Origin: Planomonospora sp. ID67723
GTDB taxonomy: Bacteria; Actinomycetota; Actinomycetes; Streptosporangiales; Streptosporangiaceae
Reading direction: 5' to 3'
DNA length: 64,000 bases
Assembly: GCF_015711605.1 (NCBI RefSeq)
Contig: NZ_JABTEZ010000001.1
Span: 710,001-774,000, forward strand
Translations under genes and position numbers: made by a program
In this document: piece by piece, positions 8,063 to 16,372 of the stretch
Layout: every line of letters starts with the position of its first letter
Position numbering within the stretch: position 1 is the stretch's first letter
The notes under the pieces: generated by a model
Database searches by the model: none
The model's input: only the letters and a program-made list of their open reading frames with translations
Told to the model about the DNA's origin: nothing

Positions 8063-9283
8063 ATGTCTATGATTTATGGAGACCGAATTCGTCAAGCGCG
8101 GATCCTTCGACAGGAAAAGGTTGGCGATATAGCCGGCGTCCTCTCATGCAGCCCTTCCACTCTATCGAAGTGGGAGCGGGCTGAGAGGTTCTACATGCCT
8201 CCCGATAAGCTCGCTCTTCTAGTGAGCCACCTACGATTCCCGTCTGAGTTCTTTACATATCCTCCCAGCGCCCCCATCACGGATACGGACCTCCTATTCA
8301 AAGCACCTAAGAGTACTTCCAAGAGAGAGAAAGATTTCCTTCGGGAATTCATGCACTTCATCTCGGAGATTATAGGTTGGCTGGACAACCGGCGCCCTCT
8401 CCCACCCGTGGTGATTCGACCACAGCGAGCAGACTCTACCTCCATGGAAGAGATAGCAAGAGAGGTTCGCAAGAGCATCGGCCTTAGCATCAACGAGCCA
8501 ATCGACTATTTAACGCATCCGATTGAACGCGCTGGCGTCGTCGTTGCAGTGCGGCGCCGGAAGATCAGCGAAGCTTCCATGGATGCTGACGACTCCCCTG
8601 GACCGCGCGAGCGCCATGAAGGATGCTCGACATGGGTGGGAGAGTTCCGGGAACGACCTCTAATCATGATGCGTGCGGTAGACACCTGGGAAAAAACACG
8701 ATGGGTTCTTAGTCATGAACTCGGCCACATCGTGCTTCATGCTGGCCGCATGCCCGTAAATGAAACGGCAGAGGAAGAAGCTAGCCAATTTGCTAACGAA
8801 TTCCTTGCACCCATCGAGTCAGTTACAAATGATCTACCGAGAACAATCACTCTCGCTGCACTCGCAAAGGCGAAAATGAAGTGGGGCATCTCTATTTCTG
8901 CTCTTATTCGCCACTTGCACCACAATAAGGTGATTAGCGACCAGCGAAAGCAAACTCTTTACGCGCAACTATATACGCGCAGAAATCCCGAAACAGGTCG
9001 TTCTTACGGGGTGACGGAACCAGGATGGGATGCACGCGTTCCCGAAAGGCCCAGGCTGATAGCCGCATGGTTAAGCCATACGGTAGGCAGCACAATCCCG
9101 GAGATAGTTTCCCACACCTCTGAGATCTGGCCTTCGGATCTACTCTCTGAGGTCATTGCTGAACAGAGATCTGCTCCAGCGCGCGCCCGGTTTACAGGAA
9201 AACCAAAGGTCACACCGCCTAGCGGAGCCCAGATAATTCCTATGCCTACCCGCGGCAGCTTCGGGAGTCGCCAAGCCCAGTAA
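8063..9283 (+). CDS. XRE-family HTH / ImmA-IrrE metallopeptidase fusion
   Basis: The 406-residue protein has an N-terminal XRE helix-turn-helix (DRIRQARILRQEKVGDIAG, CSPSTLSKWERAE, residues about 5-45) and a central ImmA/IrrE zinc peptidase with HELGHIVLH near residue 218 and a downstream EEEASQFANEFLAP helix that supplies the third ligand. This family cleaves or senses repressors and toxins. The coding sequence has many A/T third positions (ATA, TTT, AAT codons), unlike the GC-rich neighbours, which marks recent transfer. ATG 8063 follows an AT-rich leader. Confidence 0.92.
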   Translation: MSMIYGDRIRQARILRQEKVGDIAGVLSCSPSTLSKWERAERFYMPPDKLALLVSHLRFPSEFFTYPPSAPITDTDLLFKAPKSTSKREKDFLREFMHFISEIIGWLDNRRPLPPVVIRPQRADSTSMEEIAREVRKSIGLSINEPIDYLTHPIERAGVVVAVRRRKISEASMDADDSPGPRERHEGCSTWVGEFRERPLIMMRAVDTWEKTRWVLSHELGHIVLHAGRMPVNETAEEEASQFANEFLAPIESVTNDLPRTITLAALAKAKMKWGISISALIRHLHHNKVISDQRKQTLYAQLYTRRNPETGRSYGVTEPGWDARVPERPRLIAAWLSHTVGSTIPEIVSHTSEIWPSDLLSEVIAEQRSAPARARFTGKPKVTPPSGAQIIPMPTRGSFGSRQAQ

Positions 9284-9626
9284 ATACGATCTTCCTGTCG
9301 CCATACAGTCCAAGGCGAAACCAAGATCGCGATTTCAAAGTTTGCGATGCGGTCCGCTTCCAAGGCGGGCCGCTAACAAATTAACCCCCTCGATAGCGCA
9401 CTCATTTATTCTCCGGCAATGCGTCCTTTATTGCAGGGCCCAGGTCCGGGATATACGATGGGCGGGGCGCGTTAACCCGGTCCGGAGCGATCGCCGGCGC
9501 GAACGGCGAGTAGTGGACACGACAGCGGGCGCGCCGGGGGTTGCTCCGGCGCGCAGGGGTCTGGGGGCTGCGAAGCCCCCCAGCGATAGCGGTGCCCAGC
9601 CCGGCCATCGTCCGAACATGCCATTT
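9284..9626. other. Intergenic stretch with hairpins between convergent genes
   Basis: No gene is supported. The first half is moderate in GC and the second half is very GC-rich with two hairpins (see 9529-9583). It separates the 3' ends of the HTH-protease gene and the HEPN gene. Confidence 0.6.
9529..9583. terminator. Paired GC-rich hairpins
   Basis: Hairpin one is GCGCGCCGG (9529-9537) with CCGGCGCGC (9546-9554). Hairpin two is CTGGGGGCT (9561-9569) with AGCCCCCCAG (9574-9583) across a GCGA tetraloop. Neither has a clear T-run, but they lie between convergent genes. Confidence 0.5.
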
Positions 9627-10403
9627 TTAACGCCCCTCAAGCCGTGAAATGTGAAGTCGAATCAGTGAAATTATTCTTTCCAGCTCGGCTCGATCAACTC
9701 TTCCTCTAAATCCATGCGCTACATTGTTGCGCATTTGCAGAATCTCTCGCAGTTCCGCGACTTCTTGCTCACTCAAGCTCGCCTGCTTTGAGTATGTTTG
9801 AATCAGCTGGCCAACCCCGATATATCTGCGTGAATCCTTAGACTGGCTTCCGTATCGATCAAGAAGCATCTTTTCCAGGTGAGCCCACCCGAAGATTAGC
9901 TGAGCTTGCATTCCGGAGAGTGCTGCTAGCTCGACTGCATTTGAAGCCTTTTCCCTGGCGCGATAACTCGAAGTTGCAGCACGCACAGAGAATATCGCGG
10001 TCGCTGTCGCGGCAAGCGAAACAAGGATTCCCAGAGACGATGCGAGTTGATCGGCCTCGCTAAATCCACGATTAACTGCTATAAGAACAGTTGCAGCAAG
10101 AACTAGTACCGCCAACGCAGCCGCTGATATTGCAATAGCGGTTCTTTGAAATCGATGACGATTGATTCTAACCTGACTCGCCGCCGCCTCTTGGTTGATC
10201 GCGAATCCAATTTGATCCAAAGCTGAAATTATCTCTTGCAATGTGATTTCTTTAGATGATGTGACGCGAGAGGCCTGCTCTTTACGTGCAATCTCTATGA
10301 GACTGCTACGGAACTCAGCTACCGACTGATCGAGAAGCTCCTCAGCTTCTCTAGTCATAGCCGGGTCTCCTGATGACGGTTCGCGTATATCATTATCGGT
10401 CAT
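9627..10403 (-). CDS. Membrane-anchored HEPN-like putative RNase
   Basis: The 258-residue protein starts at ATG 10403 (MTDNDIREPSS), overlapping the stop of the upstream gene in ATGA. It has an N-terminal cytosolic helical region, two TM helices (about 86-110 and 121-141), then a helical C-terminal domain with EILQMRNNVAHGFRG. RNNVAH (residues 225-230) is an R-x4-H motif as in HEPN ribonucleases, placed in a helix just before the end as is usual. HEPN proteins are common toxins and Abi effectors. A long upstream ORF extension to 10469 has no coding support. The lower-GC codon use signals acquisition. HEPN activity is inferred, not shown. Confidence 0.75.
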   Translation of the reverse strand: MTDNDIREPSSGDPAMTREAEELLDQSVAEFRSSLIEIARKEQASRVTSSKEITLQEIISALDQIGFAINQEAAASQVRINRHRFQRTAIAISAAALAVLVLAATVLIAVNRGFSEADQLASSLGILVSLAATATAIFSVRAATSSYRAREKASNAVELAALSGMQAQLIFGWAHLEKMLLDRYGSQSKDSRRYIGVGQLIQTYSKQASLSEQEVAELREILQMRNNVAHGFRGRVDRAELERIISLIRLHISRLEGR

Positions 10404-10786
10404 CTTGAGCCCCAATGTATGCTTAGCAGCAGAAGAACCGCACATACAACAAACCCTATGGCACCCCAAGGTGTGGTGATATTGTTAACGAAAACACCAC
10501 CAACAAACGTTGAGGACCCACCAACGACTGCAGCAATTACCTGTTTCTTATCTGGACTCCGGCGCACGTATCCATTCCGCACCCAGTACGCCATGTTTAC
10601 TACCATTCCTGGGGTGATCATGGGATCACCGCTTCCAAGATGCTGGCCAGCGGCGACTCGCGAAGCCTCGGTGAGGACCTCCTGGCCATGTTCAGCAAGG
10701 GCCTCGCACAAAGCTTTGCGCGTCTGCTCGGGGAGCTGGGAGCTACCTTGTATCAGAACATGCAGCTCGTCCGACGGCTCGACCAC
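10400..10786 (-). CDS. Small two-TM protein coupled to the HEPN-like gene
   Basis: The 128-residue product from GTG 10786 (MVEPSDELHVLIQG) has a soluble N-terminal half and two C-terminal hydrophobic segments (VIAAVVGGSSTFVGGVFV and WGAIGFVVCAVLLLLSI). An in-frame TAA lies just before the GTG, fixing the start. It overlaps the next gene by ATGA, implying translational coupling and probably a physical partner of the membrane HEPN-like protein. No known family is recognised; an immunity, sensor or membrane-scaffold role is possible. Confidence 0.7.
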   Translation of the reverse strand: MVEPSDELHVLIQGSSQLPEQTRKALCEALAEHGQEVLTEASRVAAGQHLGSGDPMITPGMVVNMAYWVRNGYVRRSPDKKQVIAAVVGGSSTFVGGVFVNNITTPWGAIGFVVCAVLLLLSIHWGSR

Positions 10787-11150
10787 AATCAGAGCTTAGC
10801 GGCACCAGGATTCGCCTGCACGGCTTAGGGTTTAACCGCAGATGCTACTAACGTTGCGAACTTGACGGCTGGAAGCGCGTGGGCGGCGCGGCCGCGACCG
10901 GCCGAAGAGCCGCAGCGCGGCCGGCGACCGCCCGACGCGCGGCGGGCCGCGGAGCGGACCGCCTTTAAAGACGTAGAGAAAGTTCTCACCCGATTCGGGA
11001 TCATGCTCCTGACCTGGATGGTTCTAGCTGCGCTTCGGCTGTGAGGTCTCAGGTGATACTTGACACCTGATGGGCTGTCTCCGATAGCGGTCAAACCTGT
11101 TCCGGCGGGTGAGGCGTGCTCGTTGGGGAGCAGTCCGGCATTGTGGGGGC
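10787..11150. other. GC-rich intergenic stretch upstream of the HEPN pair
   Basis: No gene is supported. Positions about 10870-10970 are extremely GC-rich (runs such as GCGGCGCGGCCGCGACC), in contrast to the AT-richer HEPN pair. The stretch is followed by the interrupted Imm32-like gene. It should contain the HEPN-pair promoter. Confidence 0.5.
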
Positions 11151-11450
11151 GTGGGCAAGGTGGACACAGAACCGGTCACGCTTGAGGTACCGAGGTACTC
11201 CGCGGATAGGGGGCTACCGCGTCTGTGGCCGGCTGAGTACTTCCTTTAGGTCCTGAGCAGCGACGGCTATGTGACTATCGAGGGCGACTCGGCTGGGCTG
11301 CGGGGTCTGGCGGTGCAGTTGCTGTCTCTGGCGGGGGCTGACGTACCCCCCGGGTATGCGCATGATCTAGAGGGTTATCTACCGGCGGAGCTTGAGCCTG
11401 GATCAGTCCCCCTCGTGTTGCTCAGAACTCTTGAGACCAACCGTTCCTAG
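11151..11450 (+). pseudogene. Imm32-like small protein gene with in-frame amber stop
   Basis: Reading from GTG 11151 gives 99 codons with one TAG at 11247-11249 in phase. The first part reads VGKVDTEPVTLEVPRYSADR and PRLWPAEYFL; after the stop it continues VLSSDGYVTIEGDSAGLRG, LAVQLLSLAGADVPPGYAHD and PGSVPLVLLRTLE. The GDxAGLRxLAxxLLxLA pattern resembles Imm32-type small immunity proteins that are frequent in actinomycete elements. A single nonsense change would explain it, so the gene is probably dead or makes only fragments. Confidence 0.6.
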
Positions 11451-11493
11451 CCGGTGCGTTCCGATCAGCTCTGCTGATCTCAGGTGGTAGCGC

Positions 11494-11760
11494 CTACTCG
11501 GCTGCTTCACCGGCTTCGGCTGCGCGCTCTTCTTCGGTGGTGACGAAGCTGCCCATGCCGCGTTCGGTGCGGATCCATCGATCCTTGCGGAGGGCGTTCA
11601 TGACCTTCTGCGCGGTTTGGGTGGCGATGCCGAACTCTTGGGTCAGGTCGATGACCGAGGGGATTCGCTGACCGGGCCTGTACTGACCATCCTCGATGCG
11701 CTCAACGATGATGTCTCGCACCTGTCGCCACCTGGGCAGATCGTCGCGCAGCTCGGTCAT
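11494..11760 (-). CDS. Short GntR-type winged-helix regulator
   Basis: The 88-residue protein (MTELRDDLPRWRQVRDIIVE) is a GntR DNA-binding domain: RIEDGQYRPGQRIPSVIDLT, FGIATQTAQKVMNALR, GMGSFV. No ligand-binding domain follows. ATG 11760 is preferred to an upstream start at 11793 because the GntR domain starts right after it. The AT-rich divergent region to its right has imperfect repeats (GTGTTCTATGGTGTACTACGGT) that may be its operator. It likely controls AICE accessory or transfer genes. Confidence 0.85.
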   Translation of the reverse strand: MTELRDDLPRWRQVRDIIVERIEDGQYRPGQRIPSVIDLTQEFGIATQTAQKVMNALRKDRWIRTERGMGSFVTTEEERAAEAGEAAE

Positions 11761-11976
11761 GACCACACGGTAGAAGCCGATAGTGCAGGGCACTCCAGCG
11801 GAACATACTGCGGTGTTCTATGGTGTACTACGGTATTGCGAGCTTATGATGCGGACATAGCGACGATGGCAGAGCGATTAGCAACCCGTTGTCCGATCCG
11901 TACGACCTGCGGTGATGCCTCCGCCTCCCTGGCATCGCCGCCCTGTTCCTGATCGGCGAGTCTGCGAGGTGACATC

Positions 11977-12276
11977 ATGTCCGGGCCGAGCTTCGACATC
12001 GCGCCGTATCACAGTACGCATCCTGTCCCCGCTCGGGCCGGTCATGAGCGGGTGGAGTGGCGTAAGAGCGTCCCTCGGGCGGATCGGGTCCGAGTCATTG
12101 AGCACACCTGCGAGTGCCGCACGGTGGTCTACGAACTGTGTGCGGCGGCGGGGGTGGTCTTCATCCGACGATAACACCGCAAAGACGGCGTGATCACCGT
12201 GCGGGAGAGCGAGTGGCTGCGCACGACGGAAGGCGAACGGTTGTGGACGGCGATCCTTCAGGGGCTCGCTCGTTGA
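11977..12276 (+). pseudogene. Conserved AICE small protein split by in-frame ochre stop
   Basis: From ATG 11977 the product MSGPSFDIAPYHSTHPVPAR, HTCECRTVVYELCAAAGVVFIRR ends at TAA 12172-12174. The same frame then continues HRKDGVITVRESEWLRTTEG and ERLWTAILQGLAR to a TGA at 12274. Related small actinomycete proteins, as I recall them, have both halves in one chain, so this looks like a nonsense mutation. The short 65-residue product could still be made. The Cys pair CEC is visible. Confidence 0.6.
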
Positions 12277-12316
12277 CCACTCCCCCGGCAGGGGCATCGA
12301 GAACGGAGAGCAACCC

Positions 12317-12886
12317 ATGTCCAGCATGCCCGGATGGATCGCTCAGGCTCTTCCGGCCGCGCCGACTGCGAGCGCCGTGAACACCGCGACCGACACTCCC
12401 GTGATCGAGGGGTGGCGTACCGAGTTGAGCGGGTGGGGTGTCTTCTACGCGCGCCGCGATCCCGAACGGCCGCTGACCCCGCATGAGGTGGCCTGCGGGC
12501 TGGTGCGTCACCTGGTCGCGGACACAGCAGCGGAGCTGGTGCGGCTGGCCGAGGAACAGCGCCGGATCAACGATGAGCTACGGCGCCCGTTGGTGTGCCC
12601 GTTCTGCGGGCGTGGCCCCGGGGATGCGCCGGTGATCGTGACGGTGGATGAGTCATCGATCACGGCGGAGCGCTGTGCCCGCGGCGGTGATGGGGGCGGG
12701 GTCGCGTGCGAACACGAGGATGTCGAGTGGACCTATCAGCGTCCCCTGCCGGACGGGGCGCGCTGCCGATCGTGTGGCACCTGGTGGCGACTCGACCTGA
12801 TCCCGGACGCCGTCGCCGCCCGGCTCAGCGGGGGCATCCCTCCTCGTGAGGGCATCCGGCCGCCCGCAGACGATCGTAGGCCGTGA
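12317..12886 (+). CDS. Zinc-ribbon-containing element protein
   Basis: The 189-residue soluble protein has CPFCGRG near residue 95 and a second pair CRSCGTWW near 152, a likely bipartite zinc site. The N-terminal half is helical (HEVACGLVRHLVADTAAELV, RLAEEQRRINDELR). The function is unknown. Its 3' end overlaps by about 60 bp the 3' end of the split kinase gene on the opposite strand; this overlap was present before the IS insertion. Confidence 0.75.
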   Translation: MSSMPGWIAQALPAAPTASAVNTATDTPVIEGWRTELSGWGVFYARRDPERPLTPHEVACGLVRHLVADTAAELVRLAEEQRRINDELRRPLVCPFCGRGPGDAPVIVTVDESSITAERCARGGDGGGVACEHEDVEWTYQRPLPDGARCRSCGTWWRLDLIPDAVAARLSGGIPPREGIRPPADDRRP

Positions 12887-13016
12887 TGATCTCGCGTGCC
12901 GCCGCGTCCGGGTTCAGGTGGTCGGTGTGCAGGCGCAGGTGAAAGAACCCGGCGTCGGTGTGGGCCTCCAGGTCGGTGAGCGTCTCATCCCACGCGCTCA
13001 GGCGCTTTTCGGTGTC
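12825..13016 (-). pseudogene. 3' part of P-loop kinase gene cut by IS3-family element
   Basis: The minus strand encodes DTEKRLSAWDETLTDLEAHT, DAGFFHLRLHTDHLNPDAAA and REIITAYDRLRAA to a TGA at 12825. It joins in frame with the 5' part at 14590-14996 if 13017-14594 is removed. It has no start of its own. Confidence 0.8.
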
Positions 13017-13093
13017 CCTTCCTGTCAAAATGGGTAGAGGTGGAAAACAAGCACGAAACTCTGTCGTGAGGGCGGGGAAGGAGACATCCCCTC

Positions 13094-13501
13094 GTGGACG
13101 CACAGCAACCAGAGCACGAGGTTCCCGACCCTGAGGTACGCGAACGGCCCGTGGCCCGTCGCTACAGCGCGGCCTACAAGGCCCGGATCCTGGCCGAGTA
13201 CGAGCAGCTCGACAAGGCCGGCAAGGGCGCGCTGATGCGCCGCGAGGGCCTGTACTCCTCGCTGATCTCCGGCTGGAGAACGGCCCGCGACCACGGCGCG
13301 GCCCAAGCGCTGGCCCGGCCGGTCGGACGCCCGAAGGCCGACCCGAGGGACAAGAAGATCGAGGCCCTGGAAGGGGAGATCGAACGGCTGCGCGCCGAAC
13401 TCGGCACGACCCGCCAGGTGATCGAGGTGCAGGGAAAACTCTTCGCACTGCTGGATCAGCTCGCCACCAGCAGCGAGACACCGGATCGGGGCGAGAAGTA
13501 G
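13094..13501 (+). CDS. IS3-family transposase OrfA
   Basis: The 135-residue OrfA has a helix-turn-helix ([34 protein letters not shown]) and a C-terminal coiled coil / leucine zipper ([20 protein letters not shown]), the usual OrfA layout. The start is GTG 13094. Its 3' end overlaps the upstream open part of orfB in the -1 frame. Confidence 0.9.
   Translation: MDAQQPEHEVPDPEVRERPVARRYSAAYKARILAEYEQLDKAGKGALMRREGLYSSLISGWRTARDHGAAQALARPVGRPKADPRDKKIEALEGEIERLRAELGTTRQVIEVQGKLFALLDQLATSSETPDRGEK
13432..13438 (+). promoter_or_regulatory. Putative -1 ribosomal frameshift heptamer GGGAAAA
   Basis: In the orfA frame this reads G-GGA-AAA, a canonical X-XXY-YYZ slippery site. Slipping back one base enters the frame of orfB, which has no ATG or GTG near its 5' end. 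IS3 elements normally make the OrfAB transposase this way. Confidence 0.75.
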
Positions 13502-14553
13502 AGGCGGCCCGCCTGATCGAGCAGGCCCAGTACGCGGCGGTCACCGAACTGGAGCCGGTCATCGGCCGCAAGCAGGCGCTGGCCGCGTACGGTGTCGCGC
13601 AGGCCACCTGGTACCGCCGCCACCGCAAGAGCCCGCTGCCCGAGCGGCCCGCCCGAGCGCGCCGACCGCACCCGGCCACCCTCAGCCCGGCCGAATGCGA
13701 GCACATCCGCGGCCTGCTCAACAGCGAGCGATTCTGGGACCGCTCGCCGACGTCGGTCTACTACATGCTGCTGGATGAAGGGCTCTACCTGGCCTCGGAG
13801 TCGACGTTCTACCGGATTCTGCGGCGCCATGGCGAGGTCGGCCGCGATCGCCGCCGCCAGGCCACGCCTGCGAACGCCTCGGTCCCGCACCTGTTCGCCG
13901 ATGCGCCCAACCGGGTGTGGGCCTGGGACATCACCAAGCTGCGCGGCCCGGACAAGGGCATCTGGTACCACCTGTACACGATCATCGACATCCACAGCCG
14001 CTACGTCGTGGGCTGGATGGTCGCCACCCGTGAGTCCGCGACCCTGGCCAGGCGCCTGATCACGGCCACCGCCCGCGCCCAGGGCATCGACGAGGGCACT
14101 TTGACGCTGCACGCCGACCGGGGCAGCTCGATGAGGTCCAAGACCGTCGCCGAGTTGCTCATCGACCTGGGCGTGGCCAAGTCCCACTCCCGTCCGCGCA
14201 CCAGCAACGACAACCCGTACATCGAGGCGAGTTTCAAGACCCTGAAGTACTGTCCAGAGTTCCCGGGCCGGTTCGGCTCCAAAGAGCATGCCCGCCAGTT
14301 CTGCGCCGGGTTCTACCGCTGGTACAACCATGATCACTACCATTCCGGGATCAAGTACCAGCATCCCGTCGATGTGCACTACGGCCGCGCCGCGGCCGTG
14401 CGCGACCAGCGTGCCGCGGTCCTGGCCGCCGCGCACGCGGCCCGTCCCGAGCGTTTCCCCCACGGCCCGCCCACTCCACCGGCCCTGCCCGGACCCGCGT
14501 GGATCAACAAACCCCGACCAGAGCCCGAAACAGATAACCGGGCACAGAATTAA
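13438..14553 (+). CDS. IS3-family transposase OrfB (DDE integrase core)
   Basis: OrfB is read as the C-terminal part of an OrfAB fusion. It has an HTH_21-like region ([29 protein letters not shown]) and then the rve domain with catalytic D in [10 protein letters not shown] in [11 protein letters not shown] and E in [15 protein letters not shown]. The C-terminus is complete (TAA). All three acids are present, so the transposase looks active. The annotated start is the frameshift point, since the frame lacks its own start codon. Confidence 0.88.
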   Translation, partial: TLRTAGSARHQQRDTGSGREVEAARLIEQAQYAAVTELEPVIGRKQALAAYGVAQATWYRRHRKSPLPERPARARRPHPATLSPAECEHIRGLLNSERFWDRSPTSVYYMLLDEGLYLASESTFYRILRRHGEVGRDRRRQATPANASVPHLFADAPNRVWAWDITKLRGPDKGIWYHLYTIIDIHSRYVVGWMVATRESATLARRLITATARAQGIDEGTLTLHADRGSSMRSKTVAELLIDLGVAKSHSRPRTSNDNPYIEASFKTLKYCPEFPGRFGSKEHARQFCAGFYRWYNHDHYHSGIKYQHPVDVHYGRAAAVRDQRAAVLAAAHAARPERFPHGPPTPPALPGPAWINKPRPEPETDNRAQN

Positions 14554-14589
14554 CTGAAGCTAACAACCTAAGATCATTTGACAGGTTCC

Positions 14590-14996
14590 GTGTCGGCGTC
14601 ACCACGGTCGGCCGATCGCTGGGCGGTGACCTCGCGCGGGACCCACAGCAGCACGCGCAGCCAGGAATCCGGCTCCCGGCCGATCAGCTTACGCAGGTCG
14701 GGGATGTTGCCCATATGCACGATGGGCACATGACCGGCGGCGTGATGGTCCTCGATGGCCTGCCGGTCGACGGCGTAGACGTTGCCGTACCGGTGGGTCT
14801 CGGCCAGCAGGCGACCCGCATCCCGGAGTGTGGCCAGGTGCTCGGCCGAGACGAACTCATAGCCGTCCGGCCGGCCGGTGCCGACCTTGAGCTTGGGCAG
14901 CCGGACGAACCGGGAATCGGCGTGGGCAAGGGCGGTGGTGAGGGTGTCCTTGCCGCTGGCGGGCGGGCCGTACAGGACGATTCCGCGCACGCTCAT
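14590..14996 (-). pseudogene. 5' part of P-loop nucleotide-kinase-like gene
   Basis: ATG 14996 (MSVRGIVLYGPPASGKDTLT) starts a guanylate/adenylate-kinase-like protein with Walker A GPPASGKDT and VLLWVPREVTAQRSADRGDA, a lid-like stretch. The native gene would be 197 codons; the IS insertion separates the last third. An alternative short product reading into the IS end (EPVK and stop) is possible. The gene overlaps the upstream ATPase gene by ATGA, so both belonged to one operon. Confidence 0.8.
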
Positions 14997-16030
14997 GTCA
15001 GGATCCGCTTGAGTGCTTCGCGGGTCTGGTCGGCCAGACTGATCGCTGCGCCGAGCCGGTTGTCGATCGTGACGTGGGCGGTGGGTGGGCTGACCTCGAC
15101 GGCCAGGCCGTCGACGTAGTGCTCCCAGTTCTCCAGCTTCCAGGAGTCACGGGCGGCGCCGCGGAACTCGATGTACTCGCGCATGGACTCGGCGTCGCAG
15201 CGGACCCAGATCGCGGCCACGTCGATGCCTTTGGCCGCGCACCGGTTCTCCAGGCGGGTGAACCACGCAGTGTCCTTCATCTCGGAGATGAACGGCGCGG
15301 ACAAGATGGTGGAGGTGCCCACATGGAGGTTGTCCCAGGCGGTCTCCATCAGGCACCGGTACTCCAGCGGCCGGACCTCTTTGAGGTACAGGTCGGTGTG
15401 GCGGTCGTTGGGGTCGCCGCCCAGGGAGACGAGCAGCCGTTCGACGATGCACCGGGTCAGGGAGTCTTTGTCCAGGAAGGCCCAGCCGGTGATGTCGGAC
15501 AGGAAGCGGGAGAACTCGGTCTTGCCCGATCCGGCGTACCCGCCGACCAGGACGAGGATGGGTTTGGGGCTGCCTCCGCCGTGGCGCCGGCACCAGGCGT
15601 CGACCACCCGCTTGCGGATGAGCGCTTGGGGGGAGCCGTCGGAGGGGACGCCGCCGATGGAGACCTTGGTGAACGCTTCCTTGATGACCTCGGCGGCGGC
15701 GTTGTCAGCGGCGGGATCGCTGGGCGCGGGCAAATCGGAAATCACAATTTCCGCTTTCTGTGATTCACCGGGCAAAGGAGGGCGAAAGCCGAGGTCGGGT
15801 TCGGTGGCCTGGTAAAGCAGGCAGTAAGCGCGCCGGTAGTGCGGTCCGGGGAACACCGTTCCCTGTTCGTGTCCCCACAGGGTTTGGAAGTTGGCCGCCG
15901 GGACGCTCAGGCCGTGCCGGCTGGCCGCCTGGCGGAGCCGTTCGCCTGCGGCCTCCAGGGTCAATCCGTGGGCTTCACGGTGTTCTCGCAGGCGGGAGGG
16001 GGTCCAGCCGGGTCGCTGGGTCGTCTTCAT
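14993..16030 (-). CDS. HTH / P-loop ATPase (zeta-toxin-like kinase fold)
   Basis: The 345-residue protein has an N-terminal XRE-like region (PSRLREHREAHGLTLEAAGE, FQTLWGHEQG) and a C-terminal P-loop kinase/AAA_33-type domain with Walker A GGYAGSGKTEFSR near residue 165, followed by LDKDSLTRCIVERLL and IWVRCDAESMREYIEFR. Such HTH-kinase fusions are frequent AICE regulators or nucleotide-modifying proteins. It is first in an operon with the IS-split kinase. A direct repeat GCATGTG in the upstream region (about 16081-16100) may be a binding site. Confidence 0.8.
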   Translation of the reverse strand: MKTTQRPGWTPSRLREHREAHGLTLEAAGERLRQAASRHGLSVPAANFQTLWGHEQGTVFPGPHYRRAYCLLYQATEPDLGFRPPLPGESQKAEIVISDLPAPSDPAADNAAAEVIKEAFTKVSIGGVPSDGSPQALIRKRVVDAWCRRHGGGSPKPILVLVGGYAGSGKTEFSRFLSDITGWAFLDKDSLTRCIVERLLVSLGGDPNDRHTDLYLKEVRPLEYRCLMETAWDNLHVGTSTILSAPFISEMKDTAWFTRLENRCAAKGIDVAAIWVRCDAESMREYIEFRGAARDSWKLENWEHYVDGLAVEVSPPTAHVTIDNRLGAAISLADQTREALKRILT

Positions 16031-16219
16031 TGCATACCTTCGCCTTCACGCTTCGAGGGGTCGTGCGCGGTGTGCGGTCGTGCATGTGAAAACGCATGTG
16101 TAAAAGGTCGTTGAGACGGGCTGAAGAAGCTTAACTAGATCCGCGTGATACCGGAAACCCCCAGCTCACGGTGAACTTGAGCCATCTCGAAAGGCGAAAA
16201 GAACCACAGAGCAGGGGAG

Positions 16220-16372
16220 ATGGCCATGAAGCCGGACAAGCAGCGGATCATCTGGGAACTGTCCTCGATCCGGGCAGAGCTGGAGGAGTTGGCCTGCCGG
16301 ATCGGTGAGATCACTTCGGCTCTGGAAACACCGCCGCCTCCAGCACGGCAAGCCGGTCCCCGAGATCCTTGA
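16220..16372 (+). CDS. Small coiled-coil ORF
   Basis: This 50-residue ORF (MAMKPDKQRIIWELSSIRAE, LEELACRIGEITSALE) starts with ATG 16220 after AGGGGAG. It has heptad-like helices. Its 3' end overlaps convergently the end of the GntR gene at 16311. Good Shine-Dalgarno spacing and coding-like codons support translation; the function is unknown. Confidence 0.55.
   Translation: MAMKPDKQRIIWELSSIRAELEELACRIGEITSALETPPPPARQAGPRDP

Larger units (their letters stand above)
13017..14589 (+). mobile_element. IS3-family insertion sequence, about 1.57 kb
   Basis: The insertion is flanked by the 5-bp direct repeat GTGTC (13012-13016 and 14590-14594). Inner terminal inverted repeats are CCTGTCAAA (13021) and its complement TTTGACAGG (14577-14585). 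It carries orfA and orfB in the IS3 arrangement. Removing one repeat plus the IS restores an open kinase gene exactly in frame, which strongly supports the boundaries even though the outermost bases of the ends do not pair well. Confidence 0.85.

Noticed and set aside
10825-11094. ORFs in the GC-rich stretch upstream of the HEPN pair
   Set aside because: Both strands are open only because of the extreme GC content; the frames have no RBS, domain or normal codon pattern.
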